Source: Falsochrobactrum shanghaiense
GTDB taxonomy: Bacteria; Pseudomonadota; Alphaproteobacteria; Rhizobiales; Rhizobiaceae
Assembly: GCF_003149535.1 (NCBI RefSeq)
Contig: NZ_QGDB01000002.1
Coordinates: forward strand, 62,001-126,000
Length of the DNA: 64,000 bases
Reading direction: 5' to 3'
In this document: in pieces, positions 44,140-53,474 of the stretch
Layout of the letters: each line of letters begins with the position of its first letter
How positions within the stretch are numbered: position 1 is the stretch's first letter
Made by a program: the position numbers and the translations under genes
Notes under the pieces: generated by a model
Database searches by the model: none
Told to the model about the DNA's origin: nothing
Seen by the model: only the letters and a program-made list of their open reading frames with translations

Positions 44140-44961
44140 ATGAAACCGAGACTCCTCCTGAGCGCCGCAGCTTTCGCGCTCTCCATGACGACCGGCCCGG
44201 CATTCGCCCAGGTCGACGCGCTGGCGCTGGTCGAGCCGATTGCGGAATACAAGATCTATGTCACCGAAAAGACCGACGAGTTGTTGAAAGGCACGACCGA
44301 ATTCGTCGCGGCGGTCAAGGCCGGTGATGTCGATAAGGCCAAGGATCTCTTCGCCCGGGTGCGCATGTCTTACGAGGCGATTGAACCGATTGCCGAACTT
44401 TTCAGCGATCTCGACGTTTCCATCGACAGCCGCGCCGACGATTATGAGAAGGCCGAGCAGGATCCGGAATTCCCCGGCTTTCATCGCATCGAATATGGAC
44501 TATGGGAGAAAAATTCCACGCAAGGGCTGGATCCGGTCGCCGACAAGCTGCTGGCCGACGTGACGGAACTCCATGCCCGCATCGCAAATCTGACTTTCCC
44601 GCCGGAGAAGGTCGTTGGCGGTGCTGCGGTGCTGATGGAGGAGGTGGCTGCGACAAAAATCTCCGGCGAGGAGGATCGCTACAGCCACACCGATCTGTGG
44701 GATTTCAAGGGTAATTTCGACGGTGCCTACAAGATCGTCGAACTGGTGCGTCCGCTGATCGCCGATAAAGAAGCCGATTTTCTCAAAACGGTGGATGATA
44801 ACTTCAGCAAGGTCGATACGATTCTCGCCAAATACAAGGAAGGAGACGGCTATGTCTCCTACGAGAAGCTGACGGATGAGGACCGCAATATGCTCGCCGC
44901 TGCGGTCAATACGCTGGCTGAGGATCTCTCGACGCTCCGCGCCAAACTCGGCCTCGAATAG
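44140..44961 (+). CDS. Second EfeO/EfeM-like imelysin-domain protein
   Basis: Periplasmic M75-domain protein of 273 residues with a signal peptide ending GPAFAQ. It lacks the cupredoxin domain, so it is an EfeM-like short form. The FPGFHRIEYGLWEKNSTQGL stretch parallels the one in the efeO product, showing that the two are related. It starts 1 bp after the efeB stop with GGGAG upstream. The frame is open further upstream inside efeB, but those starts are rejected. Having both full EfeO and a short paralogue in one operon is less common than efeUOB alone. Confidence 0.87.
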   Translation: MKPRLLLSAAAFALSMTTGPAFAQVDALALVEPIAEYKIYVTEKTDELLKGTTEFVAAVKAGDVDKAKDLFARVRMSYEAIEPIAELFSDLDVSIDSRADDYEKAEQDPEFPGFHRIEYGLWEKNSTQGLDPVADKLLADVTELHARIANLTFPPEKVVGGAAVLMEEVAATKISGEEDRYSHTDLWDFKGNFDGAYKIVELVRPLIADKEADFLKTVDDNFSKVDTILAKYKEGDGYVSYEKLTDEDRNMLAAAVNTLAEDLSTLRAKLGLE

Positions 44962-45032
44962 AACGAAATTGGTCGCGGAGCGAATAGGCAGCATCGCTTC
45001 CCGGTCCATTGTCCTTCGCCACAATAGGGTAT

Positions 45033-45050
45033 CCGCGCGCTCAGGCGCGG
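45033..45050. terminator. Weak hairpin between convergent genes
   Basis: CCGCGC/GCGCGG with a six-base loop lies between the efe operon and the CFI-box gene. No T-run follows, so this is a low-confidence terminator. Confidence 0.35.
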
Positions 45051-45057
45051 TCCCCGA

Positions 45058-46206
45058 TCATTCAGCTGCCAGTCTGATCATCATGCGCTTATAAAGGCGA
45101 TAAGCCATGCCGGGCCAGCCGATCCAGATCATGGCGACACAAGGCATGATCGTGCGCCAGTACAGGTTGCGAAGCTTTTTTCGCCCCTCCCTGCTTGCCA
45201 ACAGGGAACCGCTGATATTCGGGGCGACCCGGTAATAATGGGCAATTTCCCCCGCTCCGAAAGGCTGGCGCAGAAGCCATTTATCACGAAATCTGCGCAA
45301 GGTTTGCAATTCCAGGCAATCGTCCGGACGGCCCTGGACCGCACAACAGGCCGTCGTCAGAAAGCAGTGGTCGAATTCGAAATCTCTTTCGTAGACCCCG
45401 CAGGCGGTTCCGCTTGCGAAATTTGCATTGAATTCCGCCAGTGCCTCGACATAAAGCTTTTCGAAATCCTCGGTATCCAGAGTTTCCCGCATGAATGCAA
45501 TCTTCATCGAGTCCTGGCGTATCACACCGGTTTCTATGGTCACCGGTGACTGTCTGCGCAGAAAGTAGGAAATCTGGTTGCCGATGGTATGGTTGTCTAT
45601 ATCGAAAGAGGCGTCCAGAAAAAATTCGGCAACGGGGGCATCCATCTTGCTATATGCGTATGGCCCGCGTGCTCCCGGAGAAAACCCTCCTTCCATGCGT
45701 ACCGATTGTCCATTGGCTGCTGTTATCTGAAAATAGATACGGTCCGTCTGGCGATAGCTGATCCGCCTTTGTACAGTGTCGGCTGCGCCATCCTTTCCAG
45801 CCCAGTAATGGATGTCCGATTTCCCGTCGCGGAGGGTAACGACTGCCCTGTCGGTATAGGCCAGAGCGGAAACATCGATCTTTCCGCCTGTGATCCTGTC
45901 TCCTGCAGTACGCAGTTCAATGGAAAATCCGAGTTCCGGTTGGGAAACCAAATGGTCGGAACGCGAGACGGTGCCATAATCAAACGTATGTACGATTTCG
46001 AGGTTTTCCGTCTTTGTGTCGCTCGAAGCACTTTGCTCAACGATAGGGACAACTTTTACGCGCCACTTTCCGTCCTGCTTTTCGACACTGCATGTAAAGT
46101 CGGCCAGAGCAAGTTCAGGAAACAATGATGTAGCCGCCGCCGCAGGGGCTGCGGATAATAGAGTGCGTCTGGTGAACCTGTGCGACATCTTTCCCGCCTC
46201 TTTCAT
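45058..46206 (-). CDS. Tat-exported CFI-box C-terminal domain protein
   Basis: A 382-residue protein of unknown function. A Tat signal (HRFTRRTLLSAAPAAAATS) precedes a beta-rich region of about 230 residues with no family I recognise. Residues 281-311 form a CFI-box (CFLTTACCAVQGRPDDCLEL, then RRFRDKW), and a hydrophobic helix follows at about 352-370, ending in a basic tail. The CFI-box carries four Cys. The start at 46206 overlaps the stop of the TPR-OmpA gene (ATGA), implying joint synthesis; ATG 46188, with AGGCGGG upstream, is an alternative. Confidence 0.75.
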   Translation of the reverse strand: MKEAGKMSHRFTRRTLLSAAPAAAATSLFPELALADFTCSVEKQDGKWRVKVVPIVEQSASSDTKTENLEIVHTFDYGTVSRSDHLVSQPELGFSIELRTAGDRITGGKIDVSALAYTDRAVVTLRDGKSDIHYWAGKDGAADTVQRRISYRQTDRIYFQITAANGQSVRMEGGFSPGARGPYAYSKMDAPVAEFFLDASFDIDNHTIGNQISYFLRRQSPVTIETGVIRQDSMKIAFMRETLDTEDFEKLYVEALAEFNANFASGTACGVYERDFEFDHCFLTTACCAVQGRPDDCLELQTLRRFRDKWLLRQPFGAGEIAHYYRVAPNISGSLLASREGRKKLRNLYWRTIMPCVAMIWIGWPGMAYRLYKRMMIRLAAE

Positions 46207-48848
46207 TGTTCGGTATCCTCTTGTGCCTGAAGTTCCTGGAGGGTGCGCAGCCAGGGAATATTAAAAACAAATGCCTGTTCGTCCTTTGCCGCCAGCAGGG
46301 TCTCGCCTGTCGGGGACAGGCCGATGGAATAGGTGCCGTCATCGGGCCAGGTGGCGATGGTTTTCATCTGCTCGAAATCCATTATTGCCAGCGAGGTGTC
46401 GCTCGCCGCGAATTTGGCGTTAAACACGACATGGGGGCGGTCCGGACGGAATTCGAGTTGCAAGGGGATCATGGGAGAACGCGCTTTGCGCGGCCCCGAC
46501 CAGTCACGCGTCCGCCATACGCTCATCTGGTGGCGATTGTCGAAAACCACGAGATGGCGGCTGTCGGGGCTTGCTCCCATCGCGTGCGGCCAGTTGACCC
46601 CGTGCAGCCGCCGAAGCCCGGCAAGCGTTTGCGGGTTCCATAGGGCTATCTCGGTCATCTGGTGCTGGCCGCTTGCGATCGCGCTCCCATCGGGAAGCCA
46701 TGCAAGAGGGCCGCCGATCCGCATGGGCCCCATACGCGTTACAGCTGTAATTTTGCGTGTTTTGACATCGTAGATTTTAAGAAAGCCATCCGCGGTGGAA
46801 AAGGCGACCGCAGTGGCATCCGGTTTCCAGACAATATCGATGATCTCGTGCGGTTCGTGAATCTGCGCGACGGCATATCCGGAATCCGTATCGTAGATAT
46901 AGGCAGCTTCGGTCGTCTGGCCGCTCGCCTCGCGATAACTCGAAATGGAGGCGATGAGACGCCCATCGGGTGAAAAACGATGGCTTCGCCCACGATAGAG
47001 GTCGTGCTGTTTGATGCCGGCGCGTACATCCCATATTTGAGGTGGTTCCTGACCGATGACAGCGCGATAGGCATCAGGCGCGAAAGCACTCCCCCTGCCT
47101 GCCGGCGGAAGCGGCGACGCGCTTTGTCGGCCTGCCGCAAGAGGCCGGATTTCCACGCGCCGGTTTGAACTGCGGCTTTCGCGGCTTTCATTGGAAGCGA
47201 CCGGATAGCGGGTGCCAAAACCGCTGACTGGCAGGCGGGAGGCTTCGATACCATGCTTCTCGACAAGGTAGCGCTGCACCGCCCATGCACGGCGAAGGGA
47301 CAGGGCATCGTTGACATCCAGACGCCCGGTGGCGTCTGCATGGCCTTCAATTGACAGCGCCGTGTCTGCGTCTTTCGCCGATTTCAATATTTCAGCCGCC
47401 TTGTCCAGCGTGTCAGCCGCTTCCGGTGCAAGAATATCGGAGTCAAAAGCGAATGCAACATTCAACGGACCGTCATGCCCGAACGACAAATGCCATTGCG
47501 CAAGAAGCCAATCCGGAATCCGCGGCTCATAGGGTTGCTTTTGCATGATAAGCGCATTCTCTATCAGCGACGATTTCCACGAGAGCCAGTCGGCTGGCGC
47601 GCCATCCATGGAACGTATCGTCTCAAGCAGCCCTTTTGCCTCGGTGAATTGCTGCGCGGCAATCCTGTTATCCGTCATTGCCTTGAGCAGATGCTGGCGG
47701 CGCGCCGCCGACCATGGAAGAGACAGTTTTTCGCGATAGAGGTCGTGGGCCTTGTCAAAATGCCCATAAGATTGATGAATGGCCCCCAATGACATGATCG
47801 CAGAGAGACGGCCTTCATCATGCGGAGCGAGCGTCAGTGCTTCATGTGCGAGTGCCGCTGCCTTGTCCGGCTGCGGCAGGAAGTTGTAGTTCAGCCAGGC
47901 AAGGGTGTTCTTGAGATAATAATCGTCTGGCAGAACACGCTGCGCATCTTCGACAAACGCTTGCGCCCCGCCGAAATCATAAAGCGACATCGCCAGAAAT
48001 ATCTCTTCTGCGACCTCGGCGGTGGGATGAATCGCGAAGCCTGCCTTGAGATACTCGACGGCATAGCGGTTTGCGCCCAGCTGATCGCGCAGCATCCGGC
48101 CGACAAATGCATAGGCGGAAGCTTCCCCATCCGGGCGCAGCAGCGATGCGATAGGCTCGGATGCATAGGCCAGCCGTTCGGCCTTCGGCATGGTGTCATC
48201 CGAGAGTTTGTCGCGCCGCAATATTGCGAGCTTCTCATATACTTCAAAGGGAGCGTCCTTGCTGATTGCGTTCAGGTAGAATTTTTCAGCTTCCGCAAAT
48301 CGGCCATCAGCCTCGGCATCGAGACCGCGCACAAAATCAAAAGCATATTCCACATCGCCCACCTCGCTTTCCCAGCGGGCGAGAAAATCCAGAGCGGCCT
48401 GTTTGTCTGCGAATTTATTCTTGCGCAGGAAAAACCCGTTCCGAACGAGGTCGGCATCGAAGGGGGCCGTGGCGAGCGCCTTATCATATAGATCGCGCGC
48501 CGCGTCTGGCCGCGAGGCTTTCTCATGGGCGAGGGCAAGATTGATATAGGCGACGGTCAGTTCAGGATCGGTTTCGATGGCGGCTTCATAGAGCCGGATT
48601 TGCTCATCTGTCCGTCCATCCACACCGGCGATCCATGCTGCGGAAAACAGCCCCTCGGCAGTCTGCGAATGGGCGCGGGCCAGATAGCCGCGGATGATGG
48701 CCCGCTCCGCAGGACCGGGTGTTTTCAGGCTGCGTTGCAGGAGGTCGAACGGATATTGGCCGGAATAGGATGGCTGTTCCAGCGCGAACGACTGCGGCAG
48801 GCCGCATAACAGAAAGATGAGGCAGAAAAAGCAGCGAAGCGACATCAT
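46203..48848 (-). CDS. Envelope TPR-OmpA-beta-propeller fusion protein
   Basis: An 881-residue fusion. A signal peptide (FFCLIFLLCGLPQSFA) is followed by TPR-like repeats over about 50-440 (for example NLALAHEKASRPDAARDLYD). An OmpA C-terminal peptidoglycan-binding domain spans about 463-570 (NVAFAFDSDILAPEA, IEGHADATGRLDVNDALSLR, ESRSSNRRVEI). A WD40-like propeller spans about 605-870 (HRFSPDGRLIAS, AWLPDGSAIASG). It should be anchored to the cell wall in the periplasm. It is coupled to the CFI-box protein. Each domain is known; I do not recall this order as a named system. Confidence 0.82.
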   Translation of the reverse strand: MMSLRCFFCLIFLLCGLPQSFALEQPSYSGQYPFDLLQRSLKTPGPAERAIIRGYLARAHSQTAEGLFSAAWIAGVDGRTDEQIRLYEAAIETDPELTVAYINLALAHEKASRPDAARDLYDKALATAPFDADLVRNGFFLRKNKFADKQAALDFLARWESEVGDVEYAFDFVRGLDAEADGRFAEAEKFYLNAISKDAPFEVYEKLAILRRDKLSDDTMPKAERLAYASEPIASLLRPDGEASAYAFVGRMLRDQLGANRYAVEYLKAGFAIHPTAEVAEEIFLAMSLYDFGGAQAFVEDAQRVLPDDYYLKNTLAWLNYNFLPQPDKAAALAHEALTLAPHDEGRLSAIMSLGAIHQSYGHFDKAHDLYREKLSLPWSAARRQHLLKAMTDNRIAAQQFTEAKGLLETIRSMDGAPADWLSWKSSLIENALIMQKQPYEPRIPDWLLAQWHLSFGHDGPLNVAFAFDSDILAPEAADTLDKAAEILKSAKDADTALSIEGHADATGRLDVNDALSLRRAWAVQRYLVEKHGIEASRLPVSGFGTRYPVASNESRESRSSNRRVEIRPLAAGRQSASPLPPAGRGSAFAPDAYRAVIGQEPPQIWDVRAGIKQHDLYRGRSHRFSPDGRLIASISSYREASGQTTEAAYIYDTDSGYAVAQIHEPHEIIDIVWKPDATAVAFSTADGFLKIYDVKTRKITAVTRMGPMRIGGPLAWLPDGSAIASGQHQMTEIALWNPQTLAGLRRLHGVNWPHAMGASPDSRHLVVFDNRHQMSVWRTRDWSGPRKARSPMIPLQLEFRPDRPHVVFNAKFAASDTSLAIMDFEQMKTIATWPDDGTYSIGLSPTGETLLAAKDEQAFVFNIPWLRTLQELQAQEDTEQ

Positions 48849-49117
48849 GGCTCCCGGGCAAGAAATTCAGATATGCATACAGGGCCTCTGGCCAGCTTCC
48901 TGATGCGCGTGATGGAGATATTCTGCCCGGATTTTCTCTTGCCGATCAATGCCGACAGCGTTCTTCTGAACTTTGCTTTAAGCAAAATCGCTTGAACCTT
49001 TGCGGAGTTTCCTGCAACCTGTTCCGGGCTTGGGATATAGATCTTTTGAATAGGCTCTGTTGCAGTGTGAGGGGCCTTGTAAGGTGGCACGCAACAAAAT
49101 TGCAGGCGGGATATTGG
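48849..49117. other. Divergent intergenic region
   Basis: This 269-bp gap lies between the TPR-OmpA gene and the LuxR-type regulator. It should hold both promoters. I see no clear -35/-10 pair or strong palindrome. Confidence 0.4.
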
Positions 49118-50224
49118 ATGCTGTCGAATTCGCAGGAGCAGGGCGACGAACTGATCGCCGCGATCTATGCGGCGTTGCTTGGAGAGCAGGATTGGCAAGG
49201 GTTTCTGGACAGAATAAACAATGTGACGCCGGGCGCGCTTTCCACCCTGTTCTTTCATGACTTCAGGGCCAATGCCGGAGCCGTGGCCTATGTATCGGGT
49301 ACGCAGGGCCGGGAACGTGCTCTCAATGATTACGAAGGCTATTACAGCAACCTCAATCCATGGATGAGGCGTGTTGCAGCCACTCCTGTCGGAAGAGGCA
49401 TCATCGGCGAGGAGATCATCTCCCGCGAGGAGTTCAATCGCAGCGAATATTACGCCGACTATATTCGCCCGAACGGACTTGAAACGGGCGTCGGCCTGAC
49501 CCTTTTCAAGGACCAGAACTGCTATTTCCTGCTGAGCACGCTGTCGGATGACACGAATACAGATCGCAATCTCGACCGTGCCAGCATGCTGACCCGCATT
49601 GCCCCGCATTTGCAGCGGGTGTTTCGCTATTACCGTTCTGGTGAATTCCATACGGCTGCGGTCGATTTCGGCAAGGGCATCGACATGGCGACCGGACTGG
49701 CTTTCATGCTGGTCAATGAAGATTTCAGGGTGGTCAAGGCGTCGGCTGCCGCCGAACCGGCGCTTTCTTCCGGCAGAATAGCCGGGCTTGATCCACTGGG
49801 GCGCATCAGGTTCGTCGATCCGGAGCTTCAATCGGCCTTGCGCTCCTTGCTGGTGCGCCAGCAAGGCATCAGGGAAACGAAGGTTTTCAGCGACCCTGCT
49901 TCGGGTGTCCGGTTCATCAGGATTGGAGGCAGTCCAGCGGTGGAATTCTTTGCAGGCCCGATGGTGGCGGTCCTTATGGAAGAAGGGCCGTCTGGAGGTG
50001 CTTCCGGCCTTGCCCGGATCGCCGCCAGTTACCGGCTGTCCCCTGCGGAAACGAGGGTCTTCGTCGGCATTGTGAACGGGCTGAGCCTGTCCGATATTGC
50101 CGATCGCTCCAACGTTACGAAGGAAACCGTACGATCCCAACTCAAATCGATCTTCGGCAAGACCGGCGCTTCCAGCCAGAAGGATCTCGTGCGCCTTGGC
50201 GCAGGGAAAACCCCGTCGGTGTGA
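49118..50224 (+). CDS. LuxR-type transcriptional regulator
   Basis: A 368-residue protein whose C-terminus (about 300-360) is a LuxR/FixJ helix-turn-helix: YRLSPAETRVFVGIVNGLSL, then IADRSNVTKETVRSQLKSIF. The N-terminal 200 residues look like a PAS-type or autoinducer-like sensory region, with no receiver Asp pocket seen. ATG 49118 is preferred over upstream starts, which add a Cys-rich leader unlike the family. It is divergent from the TPR-OmpA gene and may regulate it. Confidence 0.78.
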   Translation: MLSNSQEQGDELIAAIYAALLGEQDWQGFLDRINNVTPGALSTLFFHDFRANAGAVAYVSGTQGRERALNDYEGYYSNLNPWMRRVAATPVGRGIIGEEIISREEFNRSEYYADYIRPNGLETGVGLTLFKDQNCYFLLSTLSDDTNTDRNLDRASMLTRIAPHLQRVFRYYRSGEFHTAAVDFGKGIDMATGLAFMLVNEDFRVVKASAAAEPALSSGRIAGLDPLGRIRFVDPELQSALRSLLVRQQGIRETKVFSDPASGVRFIRIGGSPAVEFFAGPMVAVLMEEGPSGGASGLARIAASYRLSPAETRVFVGIVNGLSLSDIADRSNVTKETVRSQLKSIFGKTGASSQKDLVRLGAGKTPSV

Positions 50225-50274
50225 GAATTTGTGTCCGTTCGGACGAAACGCCCGGGTTAAACAGTATCTGTCCA

Positions 50275-50550
50275 TCAGTCGTAAGCCGGATTTCGATGCC
50301 AGCGGCCTGAGCGATCGGAGGTGAATGCGCGACCGCTGCTGTTATATCGCAATCGCGGCACCTCACAGCCTCTTGACGTCATGATGTAGCCGAGCGGACA
50401 TGAGCCATAACGAACATGAAGGTCATGGTTTGTTTCAGCGAGATTGGCGCTGGCCTGTGCAAGCGCTCCGTTCAATGTCCGGCTCGTCTCGTTGCAGCCA
50501 GCCGGAACGCTCATCAGCAATATCATCGTGGAGATAGTGAGAGCGTTCAT
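50275..50550 (-). CDS. Small exported protein, possible lipoprotein
   Basis: A 91-residue protein of no known family. The hydrophobic N-terminus (TISTMILLMSVPAGCNE) could be a lipoprotein signal with Cys at residue 19, but Pro at -3 departs from the standard lipobox. Two later cysteines (YGSCPLGYIM, RGCEVPR) could form a disulfide. It starts 2 bp after the stop of the 50553 gene, so the two are probably an operon. Confidence 0.6.
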   Translation of the reverse strand: MNALTISTMILLMSVPAGCNETSRTLNGALAQASANLAETNHDLHVRYGSCPLGYIMTSRGCEVPRLRYNSSGRAFTSDRSGRWHRNPAYD

Positions 50551-50552
50551 GA

Positions 50553-51851
50553 CTATTCTTCCTGCAACGCTCTTACTATCAGGATGGAAAGTTCCCGCTG
50601 ACGTTCTTCGAGTTCAGCCTTGAACTTCTCATAAGGCGCCATGACCCTGTCATAGGTGCCATCCAGTTCCTCCTTTAATTCAGGACCGAGAAAGTCCAGA
50701 GGCATCATCGCATAGGCCGCGTCATAGTGATCCGAAATATAATCGAAGTATTTTATTTTTTCTTTCTGCAGACATGAGCGTTCCTCTACGAATGAGATGA
50801 ATTGCACGCAAGTCTGCCTTTTGGAATCGATAGGATATTGTGGTTCTGAGTAATTATAAAGATCAGAGCCAAGATGATCTGTCAGCCAAACTTTCATGGT
50901 CTTATAATATTTTGTGCCTTCAATGGTCTTCAATTTAGAGACATAATCATTAATGCACGCGAAGTAACTCTCCAGATCCGCATCTTTCTCAAGTTCACCA
51001 CATTGAAAATTTGGAAAGCTCGTTGGCTCGGCTACAGGCGTAGGGGTTGTCGCTGCAACCTCGTGCTCAGGCATCGCGACCGGGATCGTGTCCGGCGTGA
51101 GGGTTGCAGCAGCAGTTGGTCCCGATTTGTTGACGATTTCCGTAATCGTTTTCCCTGCACTGCTGCGTCCTTCACCCAGCGCCACATATATTTGTGCAAT
51201 CGCCTTTGCAGATCCTTTCATGGCCATCGTGTGCTGGAACGAGCCTGCATCGACAATGACGCGGTCGGCTCCCTGAAGGTGGATGATGAAGGTTTGCGGC
51301 AATGTAAGCTGGATTATCCGCGCATTTGCCGTGGACGGCACAGCATTCCTGATCTCCAGAGGAAGACTGCTGAGCAATTGTGGTTCCACATCAAGGGTTT
51401 CGATCCGATGCGGTCGATTACGGGTCTTATCCTCGTCATAGACGGCGCGAAGCGTTATGTCGCCGCGCAATGGCAGGTCATAGCCGGAAACCAGAAGAAG
51501 CCGCCATTGTCTGGTCTTTGCGTCGAATGCCAGCGAACTGAACAGATCAGCCGACCGGTAACGGGCAGCGGGCATTTGCTGACTGGCCGATTGATCGAAA
51601 AAGGTCCAGCTTTCCGCAGGAAGAACGGATGCCTGACTGGTTTGCGCGAGAAGAGCGGCAAGGAGCGCGCTGGCAATGGCGCTCGGCACAGGCCGATCCA
51701 TGATTCTCGATATAAGCCTGCCCGTCGCCTTTATAGTCGGCATGAGGGCTCTTTGTGCAGTGCTGGTTATGGTTGCCATCTTATCGGTCCCGTTCCCGGC
51801 CACTCCCCGGAAGAACGGCTGTTCAGGGCCGTTCCTCCGCTCAGGGAACAT
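50553..51851 (-). CDS. Exported protein of unknown family
   Basis: The frame encodes up to 432 residues, but the true start is uncertain. ATG 51701 would begin a clean signal peptide (MDRPVPSAIASALLAALLAQ, cleavage after TSQA). Starts at 51779 and 51851 add a long polar leader. A beta-rich half (about 75-230), a Pro/Thr/Ala-rich linker (EVAATTPTPVAEPTSFP) and a helical C-terminal half with four Cys are seen. Nothing catalytic is recognisable. A small exported protein follows, and another secreted protein ends 20 bp upstream. Confidence 0.65.
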   Translation of the reverse strand: MFPERRNGPEQPFFRGVAGNGTDKMATITSTAQRALMPTIKATGRLISRIMDRPVPSAIASALLAALLAQTSQASVLPAESWTFFDQSASQQMPAARYRSADLFSSLAFDAKTRQWRLLLVSGYDLPLRGDITLRAVYDEDKTRNRPHRIETLDVEPQLLSSLPLEIRNAVPSTANARIIQLTLPQTFIIHLQGADRVIVDAGSFQHTMAMKGSAKAIAQIYVALGEGRSSAGKTITEIVNKSGPTAAATLTPDTIPVAMPEHEVAATTPTPVAEPTSFPNFQCGELEKDADLESYFACINDYVSKLKTIEGTKYYKTMKVWLTDHLGSDLYNYSEPQYPIDSKRQTCVQFISFVEERSCLQKEKIKYFDYISDHYDAAYAMMPLDFLGPELKEELDGTYDRVMAPYEKFKAELEERQRELSILIVRALQEE

Positions 51852-51870
51852 TCAGCGGGCTGTCGCAAAC

Positions 51871-52224
51871 TTATGGATTTCCGAATGGTGTGTGGGTTCC
51901 CGCTTCGCGGTGCCACCATTTGTAACGGCCGGTTCCGTCACACACCATGAAGCCCCAGCCGTTCGGGTACACTTCACCGGGAGCGGTGCTCAGATTTGTG
52001 AAACAACCCCAGCCGCCATGGGATTTTTCCAGACAAACCCTGAAATCCCTTGGTTCATCACCAATATTTCTCAGTTTCACGGCAAAACTCTTTGAACTGT
52101 TGCAGTTCTCTCCCCAGGCGGTATCGTATTTGACGATTTCGGCGTTCGCCGTGGCCCCCAGAGACAACAGGGTTATAAATCCTAATATTACTCTATGTCT
52201 GATGCTGCCTTGCTTGAACTGCAT
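51871..52224 (-). CDS. Small secreted Cys-rich protein of unknown function
   Basis: A 117-residue product with a clear signal peptide (VILGFITLLSLGATANA), followed by about 88 mature residues with four Cys (ENCNSS, FRVCLEK, GGWGCFTN, FMVCDG) and many aromatic residues near the end (YKWWHREAG). GGAGG lies five bases before the ATG. The layout suggests a small, disulfide-bonded envelope or secreted protein. It is on the same strand as, and just upstream of, the 50553 gene. Confidence 0.65.
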   Translation of the reverse strand: MQFKQGSIRHRVILGFITLLSLGATANAEIVKYDTAWGENCNSSKSFAVKLRNIGDEPRDFRVCLEKSHGGWGCFTNLSTAPGEVYPNGWGFMVCDGTGRYKWWHREAGTHTPFGNP

Positions 52225-52766
52225 GATAATCCTCCAGATTTAGACAGCTTCTTATTGCTGGAGAAAAATCCTGCAACATCCCCCGACCGGGGGATGGACA
52301 GCATGGTCAGAGGATTTCGTGCAAAAATATGAACTGCCTTCGCAGGCGCACCGGGAGAGCTGATCCTGCCGCTGGAATGGTTCCGCAAGCCAAGGCGCGG
52401 CATCAAGCTCGCAGTCGTGAAGGCAGATGAAAGGGCTGCAATGCACCGGACCCAAATGATTGCGCCGATGATTTAAGGAGAGAGTTAGAGGGTTCTTAAC
52501 AAAGAACTGTGCTATATCCGGGAAGGAATACGTCAAATCAGGAAGGCGACTGACTGATTATTAACAGCTTGCTCAAATCAGAAAACAAAACGGCCATCAA
52601 TACAGCAATGAAAGCGGCTGCGCTGTAATCGTTGATTTAAGCCTTCTGGTGATAATCATCTTGTGGTAGAAATGCGACTTGATAATTAATGATTTGCCAG
52701 TAAAAACAAAGTCAATTATACAGTTGGCATTCCCCTCACACATGTCGATCATTTTAGGATCAAATA
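52225..52766. other. Long intergenic region before the MucR-like gene
   Basis: This 542-bp region has no gene I can support. It contains a perfect hairpin, CATCCCCC/GGGGGATG with a four-base loop, at 52277-52296 and an AT-rich part from about 52640 that probably holds the promoter of the MucR-like gene. AGGA seven bases before ATG 52767 is its ribosome site. Confidence 0.45.
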
Positions 52767-53234
52767 ATGCCCGATACAATAAACGAAAAGACACTTTTGC
52801 TTGAATTGACGGCGGAAATCGTCACTGCCTATGTGACGAACAATCCGATTCAGGCCGCTGAACTGCCAAACCTCATGCAGCAGGTCCATGACAAGTTTAC
52901 TGCGCTTGGCGCCGAAGCCGCGCCTGAACAGCCGAAGGTCGAACTTGTTCCCGCTGTAAACCCGAAGAAATCCATTCATAGCGACCATCTGATCTGCCTT
53001 GAAGACGGTTTGAAATTCAAATCGCTCAAGCGCCATCTGATGACCCATCACAACCTGACGCCTGAAGAATACCGGGCGAAGTGGGATCTGCCAGCCGATT
53101 ATCCGATGGTTGCCCCCGGCTATTCCGCCGCGCGATCGCAGCTTGCAAAGGCAATGGGCCTTGGCCGCAAGCCCAGGGAAGCAGAAGCCGAGGCCGAGGT
53201 GGCCAAGGCACCGCGCAAGGCCCGTTCGAAATAA
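52767..53234 (+). CDS. Ros/MucR-family zinc-finger transcriptional regulator
   Basis: A 155-residue DNA-binding protein of the Ros/MucR family, which controls virulence, surface polysaccharide and cell-cycle genes in alphaproteobacteria. The N-terminus (LLLELTAEIVTAYVTNNPIQ) is the oligomerisation region. The prokaryotic zinc finger follows: Cys and Asp in HLICLEDG and two His in KSLKRHLMTHH, then NLTPEEYRAKWDLPADYPMV. A charged Ala/Glu/Lys tail extends past the usual end. Brucella carries a main mucR; whether this is that gene or a paralogue is unclear. Confidence 0.88.
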   Translation: MPDTINEKTLLLELTAEIVTAYVTNNPIQAAELPNLMQQVHDKFTALGAEAAPEQPKVELVPAVNPKKSIHSDHLICLEDGLKFKSLKRHLMTHHNLTPEEYRAKWDLPADYPMVAPGYSAARSQLAKAMGLGRKPREAEAEAEVAKAPRKARSK

Positions 53235-53280
53235 TTGGTACTATCGACCGCCGCCAGTGCGGTTGGCGAAGTTTATGACG

Positions 53281-53308
53281 GTGGCCGCAACGCAATGTTT
53301 GCGGCCAC
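53281..53308 (+). terminator. Hairpin after the MucR-like gene
   Basis: A perfect ten-base inverted repeat, GTGGCCGCAA and TTGCGGCCAC, with an eight-base loop is followed by TTGCTTTCTC. It starts 47 bp after the stop and is a likely terminator. The rest of 53235-53474 is open in frame with the next gene, but no recognisable protein is seen. Confidence 0.6.
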
Positions 53309-53474
53309 TTGCTTTCTCATCGGCGAAATCACGTCGGAAGCGCTCGCCATCATTTGCGATCCGGCCATCAAGGGCATGACCATGGTGCTGGCGGCGCATG
53401 AAACGGGCTTTTCTCAAGCCTGCTATCAAGGCGGGACGACTCTAAAGCAGCTGACTTCAGAACAGGAAATGAAA

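Noticed and set aside
42579-44252. Minus-strand frame of 557 codons across efeO and efeB
   Set aside because: It overlaps two well-supported genes in full and has an unnatural, Arg-rich composition.
48845-50275. Minus-strand frame of 476 codons opposite the LuxR-type regulator
   Set aside because: The plus strand encodes a protein with a clear LuxR helix-turn-helix, whereas the minus frame has no motif.
53235-53474. In-frame N-terminal extension of the P1 peptidase
   Set aside because: It resembles no P1 sequence, spans a terminator-like hairpin, and a good ribosome site lies before ATG 53475.
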